From: Algibacter mikhailovii
Lineage (GTDB): Bacteria > Bacteroidota > Bacteroidia > Flavobacteriales > Flavobacteriaceae
Length of the DNA stretch: 64,000 nucleotides
NCBI RefSeq assembly: GCF_014651495.1
Contig: NZ_BMWZ01000003.1
Location: 434,001 to 498,000, forward strand
Reading direction: 5' to 3'
This document shows, piece after piece, positions 8,164-17,742 of the stretch. The notes beneath the pieces are model-generated. The model ran no database searches and was not told the origin of the DNA. It saw only the letters and a list, made by a program, of their open reading frames with translations. The translations under genes were made by a program, and so were the position numbers. Position 1 is the stretch's first letter. Every line of letters begins with the position of its first letter.

Positions 8164-11100
8164 ATGAAGCACATACTACCACTTTTAATAATCTTACTTT
8201 CTACAAGCCTATCTATGGCTCAAAATGATAGTTACGAAAATTTATGGAAAACTGTTGAACAACATGAATCTAAAGGCTTAGCCAAATCGGCTTATGATGT
8301 TGTTAAGACCATCAAAACCAAGGCCTCTAACGATAATAATAGTCAGCAATTAATAAAATCCATGCTTTATCAAAGCAAGTTTGCATTGGTTTTAGAGGAA
8401 GATGCTCAATTAAGTATTATTAACGAGTTTAAATATCAAATAAAAATTAGTGCATCGCCAACTAAAAACATTCTTGAAAACCTATTAGCAGAATTATATT
8501 GGCAATATTTCAAACAACATAGAAGGCAATTCTACAGTAGGAGCAAAACTTCAGAAAAAGTAAACGCTGAAGATTTTAGAACTTGGGATTTACAAACCCT
8601 ATTTAACGAGGTGCATCTGCATTTTCAAAATGCATTACTGAATCCTCAGATGCTTCAACACATTGATTTAAAAGACTATTCTAGTCTATTAAACAACCAA
8701 AAGGAATCAAAAAAACACAGACCTACTTTATATGATTTTTTAAGCCATAATGCCTTAGAGTTTTACAAAACTAATGAAACCCATATTAACAAACCTGCTT
8801 ACAAGTTTGAAATAGACAACCCCGATTATTTATGTGATGCAGGAACCTTTTCAGATTTAAAAATCACTTCTAAAGACACAATGTCTTTACAACTACATGC
8901 CCTAAAAATTTACCACTCTCTAATACAATTTCATTTAAAAGATAAGGCACCTGTAGCTTTAGCTGACGTTAATATTGAGCGCTTAAAATTTGTTAATCAA
9001 CATGCCGTTTTTACTGACAGATCATCGCTATTGTTGGAAACATTAATATCAGAAAGTGAAGCTTTAAAACCACATGAAGTATCAGGGTTATATGATTTTG
9101 AAGTTGCTAGCCTCTTGTATGACCAAAGTAAAAGCTACCAGCCTAAATCGAACATTGAGAATCGTTGGAAGGCTAAGGAGGCCGTAATGATTTGCGATAA
9201 GATTGTCAGCACATTTCCAAATAGCAAAGGCGCAAAAAAAGCTCTGGCTTTTAAATCTGAAATAGAAAAAACAAGCCTTCAAATAACCACAGAACAGTTT
9301 TTACCCATACAAAAGCATGGACGGTTACTGATACAATACAAAAACATAAATTCACTTCAATTTAATATTTACAAACTATCTGATACCCAGTTTAATCAAT
9401 TCCGAAAGCTATACAGAAAAGAGGAACAACAAACATTTATATTAGGTTTAAAGCCTTATGAAACTTGGGAAAGCCCCCTGAAAAATGAAAATGATTACCA
9501 AAGGCATAGTACTGAAATAGTTATACCTAAATTAGATAATGGACGTTATTTGGTAGTTGTTACATTAGGAGAAAATAATGACAACACCTTCGCTTTTTCC
9601 AGTATACAGGTGACTAATATGGCATTGGTTGAAACAGAAACCAAGCAGTCCAAAATTTTTCAAATCATAGACAGAAATAATGGTGATCCTATAGTAGATG
9701 CTGACATCAAACTTTCTTACTCAAAACCGAATCAAAAAAATGTCTCTAAAAACTATACATCAAATAATTTAGGACAAATTGAAATTGAAAAAAATGGCAG
9801 TTGGTATAGTAATGTTAGGTTTAACGTAAAAAAAGGCAATGATCGCAGCTATTTTGGAGACTTCTATGTCAATAGATTGAATCTAGAGGTAGAGGATCAC
9901 GTTAAGTACAAATCTTTCTTATTTACAGATAGAAGTATTTACAGACCTGGACAAACAGTATATTTTAAAGGGATTGCCATGGCAAGTAAAAAGGGAAAAT
10001 CTGAAATTTTGGCTAAAGAAAAAGTAGCTGTGGCTTTATATAATGTAAATAATGAAAAAATAAAAGAACTTAAACTCATTACCAATGATTACGGTTCTAT
10101 TTCAGGAACTTTTATTTTACCTAATTCTGGTCTAAATGGCAGATATCACATTGAATTCCAAGCAGCATCAAGAAGCAAAGACTTCTTTACAGAACACTAT
10201 TTCTCAGTTGAAGAATACAAAAGACCCAAGTTTGAAGCTAAATTCCAACCAGTAACTAAAACCATAAAAGTTAATGATTCTGTAACAATTAAAGGCATCG
10301 CATTAGCATATGCTGGCAGTAACATTTCAGATGCCAAAGTGGTATATCGTGTACATAGAAAAGTTGAATTACCGCAATGGTATTATTGGAATCGTCCTTG
10401 GATCAACCTTGAAACTCAAGAAATAACACATGGAGAAAACACAACTAATGAAAAAGGGGAATTTTCTGTATACTTTAAAGCCATTCCAGACCAAAATACA
10501 GACAAAAAAAACTTACCCGTTTTTCATTACGAAGTTACTGCCGATGTGACCGATATAAACGGAGAAACCCAAAGTGCTTCCATACTCGTCAAAGTTGGAT
10601 ATCATAGCCTTACAGCCAAGATGAATCTTGATGAGAAGCTCAACAAAACAAATAAAGAGCACACCATATCCCTGGATACGAGAAATCTAAATGGAGCGTT
10701 TGTACCTGCCAATGGCCTTATAAAGATTTATAAATTAAAGGCACCTGATCACGTGTTAAGACGACGTCCTTGGGCTGCTCCAGATTATCAGGTGATATCA
10801 AAAGAAGACTTTAAAAGACTATTTCCAAATGACCCATATGGAGAAATGCAAAATAATAGAATACAAGAAAAGGGCAAACTTGTATTAGAAAGAGCATTTA
10901 ATACCGAAACCTCTAAAACATTTAAACTGGGTAACATAAAAAAATGGGAATCCGGAGCCTACCTAATCACTTTAGAAAGTAAGGACCGGTTTGGCCAACT
11001 TGTCAAAGATCAAATCACGACAACATTGTATAGTGATAAAGACAAAAAACCTGCCGACAATAATCTATTCACAATTTCTACAGATAAACCCACTTATAAT

Positions 11101-14100
11101 ATAGGAGACACGGCATCTATAACATTCGGGGCATCTGCTCAAGATTTAACGGTTACGATATCAATTGAGAAAAATAAAAAAATCATTAAAACGGAAACAA
11201 TTATATTAAACGGTAACAAACAAGTGATACGTATTCCTGTATCTCCATCAGACTTAGGGGGTTTTGCAGTGCATTATAGTTTTGCCGCATTTAATAGCTA
11301 CCAATCTGGTACCCAAACTATCGCTGTACCTTACCCGAAATCCAATTTAAGTATTGAAACAGTAACATTTAGAGACAAATTACAACCTAGAACTGATGAA
11401 ACTTGGCAATTTAAAATTAAAGGTTTCCAAGGCGATAGTATAAGTGCTGAACTGTTGGCTAGTATGTATGACGCCTCACTAGATCAATTTAAACCACATC
11501 AATGGCGTTTTAACCCTTTGATGAATACTTCATTCTTTTCACAAAGTGGCAATTCGGCACACCACAGTTTTGGAACTAAAAATTTCAGGGTACATCATAG
11601 TCGTGTGAATTTTAACCTTCCACAACAGTATTACGATCAATGGAATTGGTTTGGGTTAAATTTTGGCTTTAGCAATACACTAAGTATAAGAGGATACTCA
11701 AGCGCTGCTAAATCACTAAGCGGCGGAACTCCTGGTATTGCAATAACAGAAGATTCAATATCTGCTGAAGATAATATCACTTTTGATTCAAGGGATGAAC
11801 TAGATGAAGACGCTTTGGAAGGCTATGGAACCATGAACAAAAAAGAAATAACAGGCAGCTCCAATGAGGTTTCTAAAGGTCCTTTAAATTCAGAGGACAC
11901 ACCAAACTTTAACACGATTAAAATTCGTAAAAACCTTCAAGAAACCGCCTTTTTCTTTCCACAGTTAAAAACAGATAAAGAAGGCAATGTGAGCTTCAGC
12001 TTTAAGTCTCCAGAAGCCTTAACAAAATGGAAGGTACAATTATTAGCACATACTAAAACCTTAGGTAACGCCTCAAAAACCTTAACAACAGTGACGCAAA
12101 AAGAACTTATGGTTATTCCTAATACACCACGCTTTTTGCGCGAAGGTGATAGCATAACAATTAGTTCAAAAATTGCAAATCTTACAGAGAATCAACTTAC
12201 TGGTCAAGCCCATTTAGTTTTAACTGATGCCATTTCAGGAAAAGTCCTATCGCAAAAGTTGATTAGCGATTCTGATAATTCTCAATCATTAGAGCAACTA
12301 GCAAAGCCTGAAAGACGCTTTACTGTTGATGCAAATGGGAACACCCAAATTTCATGGAAACTTTACATTCCCGTAGGTATTGATGCTATAAAATACAAGG
12401 TCATTGCAAAATCAGGAGATTTTAGTGATGGAGAACAAAATATCCTACCCGTGCTATCAAATCGCATCTTAGTTACTGAAACTTTACCAATGTGGATTAG
12501 AAGTAATCAGACTAAAACATTCTCTTTAGATAAGTTAAAAACCAATACATCGTCAACGCTTAAACACCATAAATTAACCTTGGAAATGACTTCAAACCCT
12601 GCTTGGTTTGCGGTACAAGCACTTCCTTATCTAATGGAATATCCTTATGCGTGTAATGAACAAACCTTTTCCAGATATTATGCTAATGCTTTAGCTAGTC
12701 ATATAGCAAATTCAAATCCAAGAATTCAAGACGTTTTCAGCCAATGGGCTTCTCAAGACATACTTATTTCTAATCTAGAGAAAAACGAAGAACTAAAATC
12801 TATTTTAATTCAAGAAATACCATGGTTACGAAACGCCCAAAGTGAAACCGAACAGAAAAAACGCATTGGGTTATTATTCAACTTAAATAAAATGAATAGT
12901 GCATTACAATCTGACTTCAATAAACTTGCGGCCAACCAAATGAACTCTGGTGGTTGGGCATGGTTTAATGGCGGAAGAGATAACAGGTATATCACGCAAC
13001 ATATTATAAATGGTTTTGGACATTTAAAACAACTGGGGATTACTCAAAATAATGTCGAAACCGATATGATAGCAAAAGCAATTGATTATCTGGACAAGGA
13101 ATTTGTTAAAACATACAAAAACCTAAGAAAGCATAATAAAGAAATTGATTTAGAAAAAGACCACTTAAGTTATTTGCAATTGCATTACTTATATACACGT
13201 AGCTTCTATCCTAACATAAAAAAATCAGAGCAAGTTGAAACTATTATTAAATATTACCATACTCAAATACAAAAGTATTGGTTAAATCATCCATTATATT
13301 CAAAAGGATTGATGGCATTGGTATCCCATAGAAATAATGATTCTAAAACGGCAATGAAAATATTAAGGTCTCTAAAAGACACTAGTATTACTTCAGAAGA
13401 ACTAGGCATGTATTGGAAATCTAATACAAACACATGGCATTGGTATCAAGCACCAATTGAAACGCAAGCGCTTTTAATTGAAACTTTTTCTGAAATTGAA
13501 AACGATACTAAGACTATTGACAATTTAAAAATCTGGCTACTTAAAAATAAGCAAACCAATCAATGGAAAACCACAAAAGGGACTACTGAAGCAATTTATG
13601 CCTTACTATTACAAGGCTCAAATTGGTTGAGTGTAACAGAAATGGTCGATGTGGTTATTGGCGGCCAGAATATTGATCCGGTCAAATTAGAAGATGTAAA
13701 AATTGAAGCTGGAACTGGATATTATAAAATACCTTGGGATGCCTCCGAAATTAGACCAGAAATGGCCGAAGTAACGCTCACAAAAAAAGGAGATGGCATC
13801 GCTTGGGGAAGTTTATATTGGCAATACTTAGAAGATTTAGACAACATATCAGCAGCTGAAACTCCGCTTAAGTTGAAGAAAAATCTATTTTTAAAAACCA
13901 ATACAGATACGGGTGAGGAAATCACAGAAATTACCTCAGACACCAGATTGAATGTCGGCGATTTAGTACGAGTTCGAATAGAATTGCGCAGTGACCGCAA
14001 TATGGAATTCTTACATATGAAAGATATGCGTGCTTCTGGCCTAGAACCTATAAATGTCATATCCAAATACAAATGGCAGGATGGTCTGGGCTATTATGAA

Positions 14101-14286
14101 AGTACTAAAGATGCTTCTACTAACTTCTTTTTTGATTATTTACCTAAGGGCGTTTATGTATTTGAATACGATTTGCGCATCAATAATGCTGGTCATATGA
14201 GCAATGGTATTACAACCATTCAGAGTATGTATGCTCCTGAATTCAGTAGTCATAGTGAGGGGGCTAGAATTAAAATAGATAACTAG
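8164..14286 (+). CDS. Alpha-2-macroglobulin family protein with thioester motif and SusC-like insert
   Basis: Very large exported protein (2040 residues) with signal peptide 'LLIILLSTSLSMAQ' at the N terminus. The first 370 residues are helical and family-specific. A macroglobulin MG2-type domain begins near 585 ('DRSIYRPGQTVYFKG'), and the central A2M domain is near 1267-1300. The thioester motif 'CNEQ' begins at C1497 and is followed by an alpha-helical TED-like region ('NSGGWAWFNGGRDNRYITQH'). Such proteins trap proteases that cleave their bait region, protecting the envelope, and the intact CxEQ predicts a working thioester. Unusually, residues 1175-1235 contain 'IRGYSS' and 'GYGTMNKKEITGS', which resemble signature segments of SusC-type TonB-dependent receptors. 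No lipobox is present, so it is probably periplasmic or surface-exposed. Confidence 0.9.
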   Translation: MKHILPLLIILLSTSLSMAQNDSYENLWKTVEQHESKGLAKSAYDVVKTIKTKASNDNNSQQLIKSMLYQSKFALVLEEDAQLSIINEFKYQIKISASPTKNILENLLAELYWQYFKQHRRQFYSRSKTSEKVNAEDFRTWDLQTLFNEVHLHFQNALLNPQMLQHIDLKDYSSLLNNQKESKKHRPTLYDFLSHNALEFYKTNETHINKPAYKFEIDNPDYLCDAGTFSDLKITSKDTMSLQLHALKIYHSLIQFHLKDKAPVALADVNIERLKFVNQHAVFTDRSSLLLETLISESEALKPHEVSGLYDFEVASLLYDQSKSYQPKSNIENRWKAKEAVMICDKIVSTFPNSKGAKKALAFKSEIEKTSLQITTEQFLPIQKHGRLLIQYKNINSLQFNIYKLSDTQFNQFRKLYRKEEQQTFILGLKPYETWESPLKNENDYQRHSTEIVIPKLDNGRYLVVVTLGENNDNTFAFSSIQVTNMALVETETKQSKIFQIIDRNNGDPIVDADIKLSYSKPNQKNVSKNYTSNNLGQIEIEKNGSWYSNVRFNVKKGNDRSYFGDFYVNRLNLEVEDHVKYKSFLFTDRSIYRPGQTVYFKGIAMASKKGKSEILAKEKVAVALYNVNNEKIKELKLITNDYGSISGTFILPNSGLNGRYHIEFQAASRSKDFFTEHYFSVEEYKRPKFEAKFQPVTKTIKVNDSVTIKGIALAYAGSNISDAKVVYRVHRKVELPQWYYWNRPWINLETQEITHGENTTNEKGEFSVYFKAIPDQNTDKKNLPVFHYEVTADVTDINGETQSASILVKVGYHSLTAKMNLDEKLNKTNKEHTISLDTRNLNGAFVPANGLIKIYKLKAPDHVLRRRPWAAPDYQVISKEDFKRLFPNDPYGEMQNNRIQEKGKLVLERAFNTETSKTFKLGNIKKWESGAYLITLESKDRFGQLVKDQITTTLYSDKDKKPADNNLFTISTDKPTYNIGDTASITFGASAQDLTVTISIEKNKKIIKTETIILNGNKQVIRIPVSPSDLGGFAVHYSFAAFNSYQSGTQTIAVPYPKSNLSIETVTFRDKLQPRTDETWQFKIKGFQGDSISAELLASMYDASLDQFKPHQWRFNPLMNTSFFSQSGNSAHHSFGTKNFRVHHSRVNFNLPQQYYDQWNWFGLNFGFSNTLSIRGYSSAAKSLSGGTPGIAITEDSISAEDNITFDSRDELDEDALEGYGTMNKKEITGSSNEVSKGPLNSEDTPNFNTIKIRKNLQETAFFFPQLKTDKEGNVSFSFKSPEALTKWKVQLLAHTKTLGNASKTLTTVTQKELMVIPNTPRFLREGDSITISSKIANLTENQLTGQAHLVLTDAISGKVLSQKLISDSDNSQSLEQLAKPERRFTVDANGNTQISWKLYIPVGIDAIKYKVIAKSGDFSDGEQNILPVLSNRILVTETLPMWIRSNQTKTFSLDKLKTNTSSTLKHHKLTLEMTSNPAWFAVQALPYLMEYPYACNEQTFSRYYANALASHIANSNPRIQDVFSQWASQDILISNLEKNEELKSILIQEIPWLRNAQSETEQKKRIGLLFNLNKMNSALQSDFNKLAANQMNSGGWAWFNGGRDNRYITQHIINGFGHLKQLGITQNNVETDMIAKAIDYLDKEFVKTYKNLRKHNKEIDLEKDHLSYLQLHYLYTRSFYPNIKKSEQVETIIKYYHTQIQKYWLNHPLYSKGLMALVSHRNNDSKTAMKILRSLKDTSITSEELGMYWKSNTNTWHWYQAPIETQALLIETFSEIENDTKTIDNLKIWLLKNKQTNQWKTTKGTTEAIYALLLQGSNWLSVTEMVDVVIGGQNIDPVKLEDVKIEAGTGYYKIPWDASEIRPEMAEVTLTKKGDGIAWGSLYWQYLEDLDNISAAETPLKLKKNLFLKTNTDTGEEITEITSDTRLNVGDLVRVRIELRSDRNMEFLHMKDMRASGLEPINVISKYKWQDGLGYYESTKDASTNFFFDYLPKGVYVFEYDLRINNAGHMSNGITTIQSMYAPEFSSHSEGARIKIDN

Positions 14287-14322
14287 TAACAAACTAAATA
14301 CCCTCAAAACCAACAGTTTTAC

Positions 14323-14330
14323 TAAATTTG
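14323..14330 (+). promoter_or_regulatory. Promoter -7 element before the lipoprotein-M64 operon
   Basis: TAAATTTG matches the Bacteroidota -7 consensus exactly and lies 23 nt before the TTG start at 14354. No good TTG is seen at the -33 spacing. Its position supports the TTG start and separate transcription from the macroglobulin gene. Confidence 0.4.
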
Positions 14331-14353
14331 CCCAAGTTTCAAGAATAATTGGT

Positions 14354-14878
14354 TTGAATAAAATAAGACCCCAAAATATTATTTCTCAAAAACCTATTTA
14401 CACAGGTGCATTAGTTTTACTACTGGTACTATCCTGTGGTGTAAAAAAAAACAGTATTGATTCGGATCATACTATCGAGGCACCGTCTAAACTAATTTTT
14501 TTAAATTACAGTATTACTGAAAATACTCAAGGTAATAAGTCTGTTAGTTTTATTAACAAAACAATTGTTGATGGCAAAGCAAGAACTGTTGACAGCAAAT
14601 ATCAAACAACAGGAATCAAAGGCGATTTAAAATGTTCACAACTCGATCAAAATGGGCAATACCTTCAAAGTGTTTACATTAAGAATCCATTAAATAAAAG
14701 GATTGAATATATTAATGATTCTCTTCAATTTGAAAGCAAAGCCCTTAAATTAAAAAAATCGTCATTTTCTTTGCGCTTGCCTTTATACCCTAAAACTAGA
14801 AGCATTGTTATTGCTGAAGTCACAGACTCTTTGAGCAACACCAAACGCCTTAACATGAATAAATTAGACCTTAAATGA
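14354..14878 (+). CDS. Lipoprotein of unknown function coupled to M64 peptidase
   Basis: A 174-residue predicted lipoprotein. It has a hydrophobic stretch 'TGALVLLLVLSC' with a lipobox cysteine near residue 33, then a beta-rich body with no motif I recognise. No in-frame ATG occurs before the lipobox, so translation probably starts at the TTG at 14354; this gives a signal peptide with a slightly long n-region. The stop codon overlaps the ATG of the M64 peptidase gene (ATGA, 14875-14878), which indicates translational coupling. M64 peptidases in other Bacteroidota often carry an extra N-terminal domain, and this protein might be that domain encoded separately. That last point is speculation that a structure comparison would settle. 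Confidence 0.6.
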   Translation: MNKIRPQNIISQKPIYTGALVLLLVLSCGVKKNSIDSDHTIEAPSKLIFLNYSITENTQGNKSVSFINKTIVDGKARTVDSKYQTTGIKGDLKCSQLDQNGQYLQSVYIKNPLNKRIEYINDSLQFESKALKLKKSSFSLRLPLYPKTRSIVIAEVTDSLSNTKRLNMNKLDLK

Positions 14879-16296
14879 AACAAAAATTAATCTTATTAAT
14901 ATTTTTAATAGGTGCGAATTGGATTCATGCTCAAGTCTTTGATACTGAAAAAATAAAAGATTCTGGGGACAATGATAAAAGGCTAAATCTTGTTATTTTA
15001 AGCGAAGGTTATCAAGCGAGTGAATTCGATAAGTTTAAAACAGATGCCGAAAGCATAGTTAATGCCATGTTCTCACAATCTCCATTTTTAGAATATTCCA
15101 ATTATTTTAATGTCCATATAATTAAAGTACCATCGAATGAAAGCGGTGCTGATCATCCAGGAACAGCTGTTGATGTCACTGAACCTCATAATATCCCGGT
15201 TAGTAGTGCGGACACATATTTTAATGCGACCTATGACGCCTTTGGATATCACAGGTTTTTATATTACGGTATTGACTATAATGATGCTATTGAAGCTGAC
15301 TTAAAAATAAATGCTGTTTTAGCCGCTAATTTCCCAACCTATGACCAAGCGTTAATAGTAGTGAATTCGGCAGAGTATGGCGGAACGGGTGGTGAATTTC
15401 CTATTGTATCAAATGGACCTGATGCAAACGAACTTGCCATACATGAACTTGGGCACTCTATGTTCAATTTAAAGGATGAATACGTATTACCTGATGCATA
15501 TTACGGGGAAGCCATTAACATGACTCAAGAGAATAATATAAGCCTAGTGAAATGGAAAAATTGGATAAATACGAATGGGATCAATGTCTATCAGCATGGC
15601 ACCACTGGAGTTCCTGCTGCTTGGTATAGACCGCATCAAAATTGTAAAATGCGTTATTTAGGCGTCCCTTTTTGTTCGGTATGCAAAGAAGGTATGGTGG
15701 AAAAAATACACGACCTAATCTCTCCAGTAGAATCCTTCTCCCCAAATAATAAAAAGGTTAACAACCCGAGTTTTCCTGTAAATTTTGTCCTCAATTTAAT
15801 AAAACCCCAGCCAAACACATTAACTAACACATGGACGCTTAATGGCAATTATATAAATGATAATGTTGATGCCATTTCAATAGTGGCTTCTGACCTCGAA
15901 ATTGGAGAAAACGTTTTAATTGCTGTTATTGAAGATGACAGCAATTTAGTGGATGTAGACAATCATAATCTTAGCAGTCATATATATACCGTACAATGGA
16001 CCATCAATTATAGTACTCTAGGCATCGAAAATATTAAAGGCAAAACCAACGAGTATCGTATATCACTTTATCCAATTCCGGCAAAGCATGTATTAAACGT
16101 AAAAATTGAAAGCGCGAATTATCAAAAATTATCTATTAAAATCACAAGTATGGACGGTAAAGTCGTTTCATCCATTCCTATAAACAGTCCTACCAGTACT
16201 CAAATTGACATTAGTCATTTAAGTACTGGTATATATGTAGCTAACTTCTATTCCGGAACCTCCTTAATTTCAAGTGAACGCTTAGTTAAAAACTAA
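14875..16296 (+). CDS. Secreted M64 family metallopeptidase with type IX sorting domain
   Basis: A 473-residue zinc metallopeptidase of the M64 (IgA-peptidase-like) family. The signal peptide ends near 'WIHAQ'. The catalytic motif 'HELGHSMFNLKDEY' spans 190-203, with H190, E191 and H194 as zinc and catalytic residues. The last 75 or so residues ('YPIPAKHVLNVKI...' to 'ISSERLVKN') form a type A C-terminal sorting domain, so the enzyme should cross the outer membrane through the type IX system encoded in part at 52334-57480 and end up on the surface or outside. It follows a lipoprotein by a 4-nt overlap and sits beside a protease-trapping macroglobulin. Substrate is unknown; the IgA name refers to a homologue, not evidence here. 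Confidence 0.88.
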   Translation: MKQKLILLIFLIGANWIHAQVFDTEKIKDSGDNDKRLNLVILSEGYQASEFDKFKTDAESIVNAMFSQSPFLEYSNYFNVHIIKVPSNESGADHPGTAVDVTEPHNIPVSSADTYFNATYDAFGYHRFLYYGIDYNDAIEADLKINAVLAANFPTYDQALIVVNSAEYGGTGGEFPIVSNGPDANELAIHELGHSMFNLKDEYVLPDAYYGEAINMTQENNISLVKWKNWINTNGINVYQHGTTGVPAAWYRPHQNCKMRYLGVPFCSVCKEGMVEKIHDLISPVESFSPNNKKVNNPSFPVNFVLNLIKPQPNTLTNTWTLNGNYINDNVDAISIVASDLEIGENVLIAVIEDDSNLVDVDNHNLSSHIYTVQWTINYSTLGIENIKGKTNEYRISLYPIPAKHVLNVKIESANYQKLSIKITSMDGKVVSSIPINSPTSTQIDISHLSTGIYVANFYSGTSLISSERLVKN

Positions 16297-16297
16297 A

Positions 16298-17011
16298 CTA
16301 CTTAGTTGGTGGCATTGTTGGCCTAACCTCTATTTTACTAGGTAATGTTCTTGGATTCATTTTAATTAAGTCAACCACCAGTTCACCTATGTCTTCAATT
16401 TGAATCTTCCAAGCATCCTTACCATCAGGACTATTGCCATTGAAATAAGTTGAAACAGAACCTGGCATAATAGTACTAACCTTGACACCATATTGCCTTA
16501 GATCTAACATAACCGATTGCGTAAAACCTGTTAAGCCAAACTTGCTAGCATTATAAGCAGACCCTTTGGCAAAGAAATTGGTCCCAGCTAAACTTGAAAT
16601 TGTAATAAAATAACCTTTTGAGTTTTTTAATGCATCAAGAGTTGTTTTTATAGTATAAAATACACCGGTTAAATTCGTATCAATGGTTTCTTGCCATTGC
16701 TGCAATGTTAAATCTTCTATACTTGCAAAATGCCCTAATCCTGCATTGGCAATAACAATATCAATTTGCTTAAACTCGGTTAGTATCTGTTTAACCGCTT
16801 TTTGTTGACTTTCAAAATCACGCACATCGGCTTGAACACCAAGAGCTCTTGCATTTAATCCGAGTGCATTTAATTCTGACGCAGCTGTATTTGCTGCGGC
16901 TTCACTACGGCTAGTAATAGCCACATGCACGTCTTGTTCTAATAATGCCTTGGCAATGCCGTATCCTATACCTTTTGAACCTCCTGTTATGAGTGCTACT
17001 TTATTCTTCAT
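16298..17011 (-). CDS. SDR family oxidoreductase
   Basis: Classical short-chain dehydrogenase/reductase of 237 residues. It has the nucleotide-binding motif 'TGGSKGIG' (9-16), the 'NAG' motif at 89-91, catalytic serine near 139 and 'YNASK' giving Y153 and K157. It is a cytoplasmic NAD(P)-dependent enzyme of unknown substrate. The closest naming in databases is usually 3-oxoacyl-ACP reductase-like, but without an adjacent fatty-acid operon that assignment is not safe. It converges with the M64 gene with a one-base gap. Confidence 0.85.
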   Translation of the reverse strand: MKNKVALITGGSKGIGYGIAKALLEQDVHVAITSRSEAAANTAASELNALGLNARALGVQADVRDFESQQKAVKQILTEFKQIDIVIANAGLGHFASIEDLTLQQWQETIDTNLTGVFYTIKTTLDALKNSKGYFITISSLAGTNFFAKGSAYNASKFGLTGFTQSVMLDLRQYGVKVSTIMPGSVSTYFNGNSPDGKDAWKIQIEDIGELVVDLIKMNPRTLPSKIEVRPTMPPTK

Positions 17012-17057
17012 AATTTTCTGTTTTAAGTAAAGCTACAAAATGTAAGGTTTATAGAGG

Positions 17058-17065
17058 CAAAAATA
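17058..17065 (-). promoter_or_regulatory. Promoter -7 element for the SDR gene
   Basis: On the minus strand TATTTTTG fits TAnnTTTG, 46 nt before the start at 17011. No convincing -33 TTG accompanies it. Confidence 0.3.
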
Positions 17066-17094
17066 AGGTTATGATACGCATAATATTTTTGTAT

Positions 17095-17616
17095 TTATTT
17101 ATCCTCCGGCGGGTACTGATATAAAACTTTATCGACAATAGCCTTTAACATAGCACTTCGTTCTTCCGGAGAAGCATTGGGATTGAAACTTGATTCACTC
17201 ACAGATTGCCAAAACAGTTGTTTCTTATTATGATCTACAAAATCAATAGTAATTTCTCTACTAATATTACCTTGCCCCACAGGAATCCCTACAGATACTC
17301 CGCCACCAACATTACCACTTGTTCCTCCCATACCTATTCCCACAGTACTTTTTGGACCTTCTTGATACGATTTGGATTTTATATCAATAAAAAAATCTGG
17401 AGTTTTAGAAATGCTATATCCTTTTTCAGTCATCTTGGCGTCTAGAGCGTCCAAAAGTCTACTAGTATCTAGTTCGCTTAATCCAGTATTCATATCAGCA
17501 AAGTACTGGTAAGTCCTATAGTTTTCAAAATTAGTTGTTCTGTCATAATCGTAATTAACACGAATAGGCGCACAGGATACCAAAAGTAGCACTGCGGCAA
17601 TTAAAAATAAACGCAT
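17095..17616 (-). CDS. DUF4136 domain lipoprotein
   Basis: A 173-residue lipoprotein with signal peptide and lipobox 'LLLVSC' (cysteine at 15). The body matches the DUF4136 pattern: an early 'YDYDRTTNFENYRTYQY', a mid-protein segment on 'FFIDIKSKSYQEG', a glycine-rich stretch near 100-115, and 'EITIDFVDHNKKQLFWQSV'. Proteins of this family are small envelope lipoproteins of unknown function. It stands alone on the minus strand upstream of the SDR. Confidence 0.85.
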   Translation of the reverse strand: MRLFLIAAVLLLVSCAPIRVNYDYDRTTNFENYRTYQYFADMNTGLSELDTSRLLDALDAKMTEKGYSISKTPDFFIDIKSKSYQEGPKSTVGIGMGGTSGNVGGGVSVGIPVGQGNISREITIDFVDHNKKQLFWQSVSESSFNPNASPEERSAMLKAIVDKVLYQYPPEDK

Positions 17617-17742
17617 ACTCTTAAGTTTTGATAAAAATAATCAATAATTATTCCACAATTGAAATGAATACATTGCTCGAGTAAAAAAGAAAGGAATACA
17701 AATTTGAAACAATAAAGGTTGGCAAAAATTAAAGTGAATACT

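Noticed and set aside
13722-14072. 116-codon frame antisense to the macroglobulin gene
   Set aside because: It lies wholly within the coding sequence of a clear protein on the other strand and has no recognisable domain or promoter.
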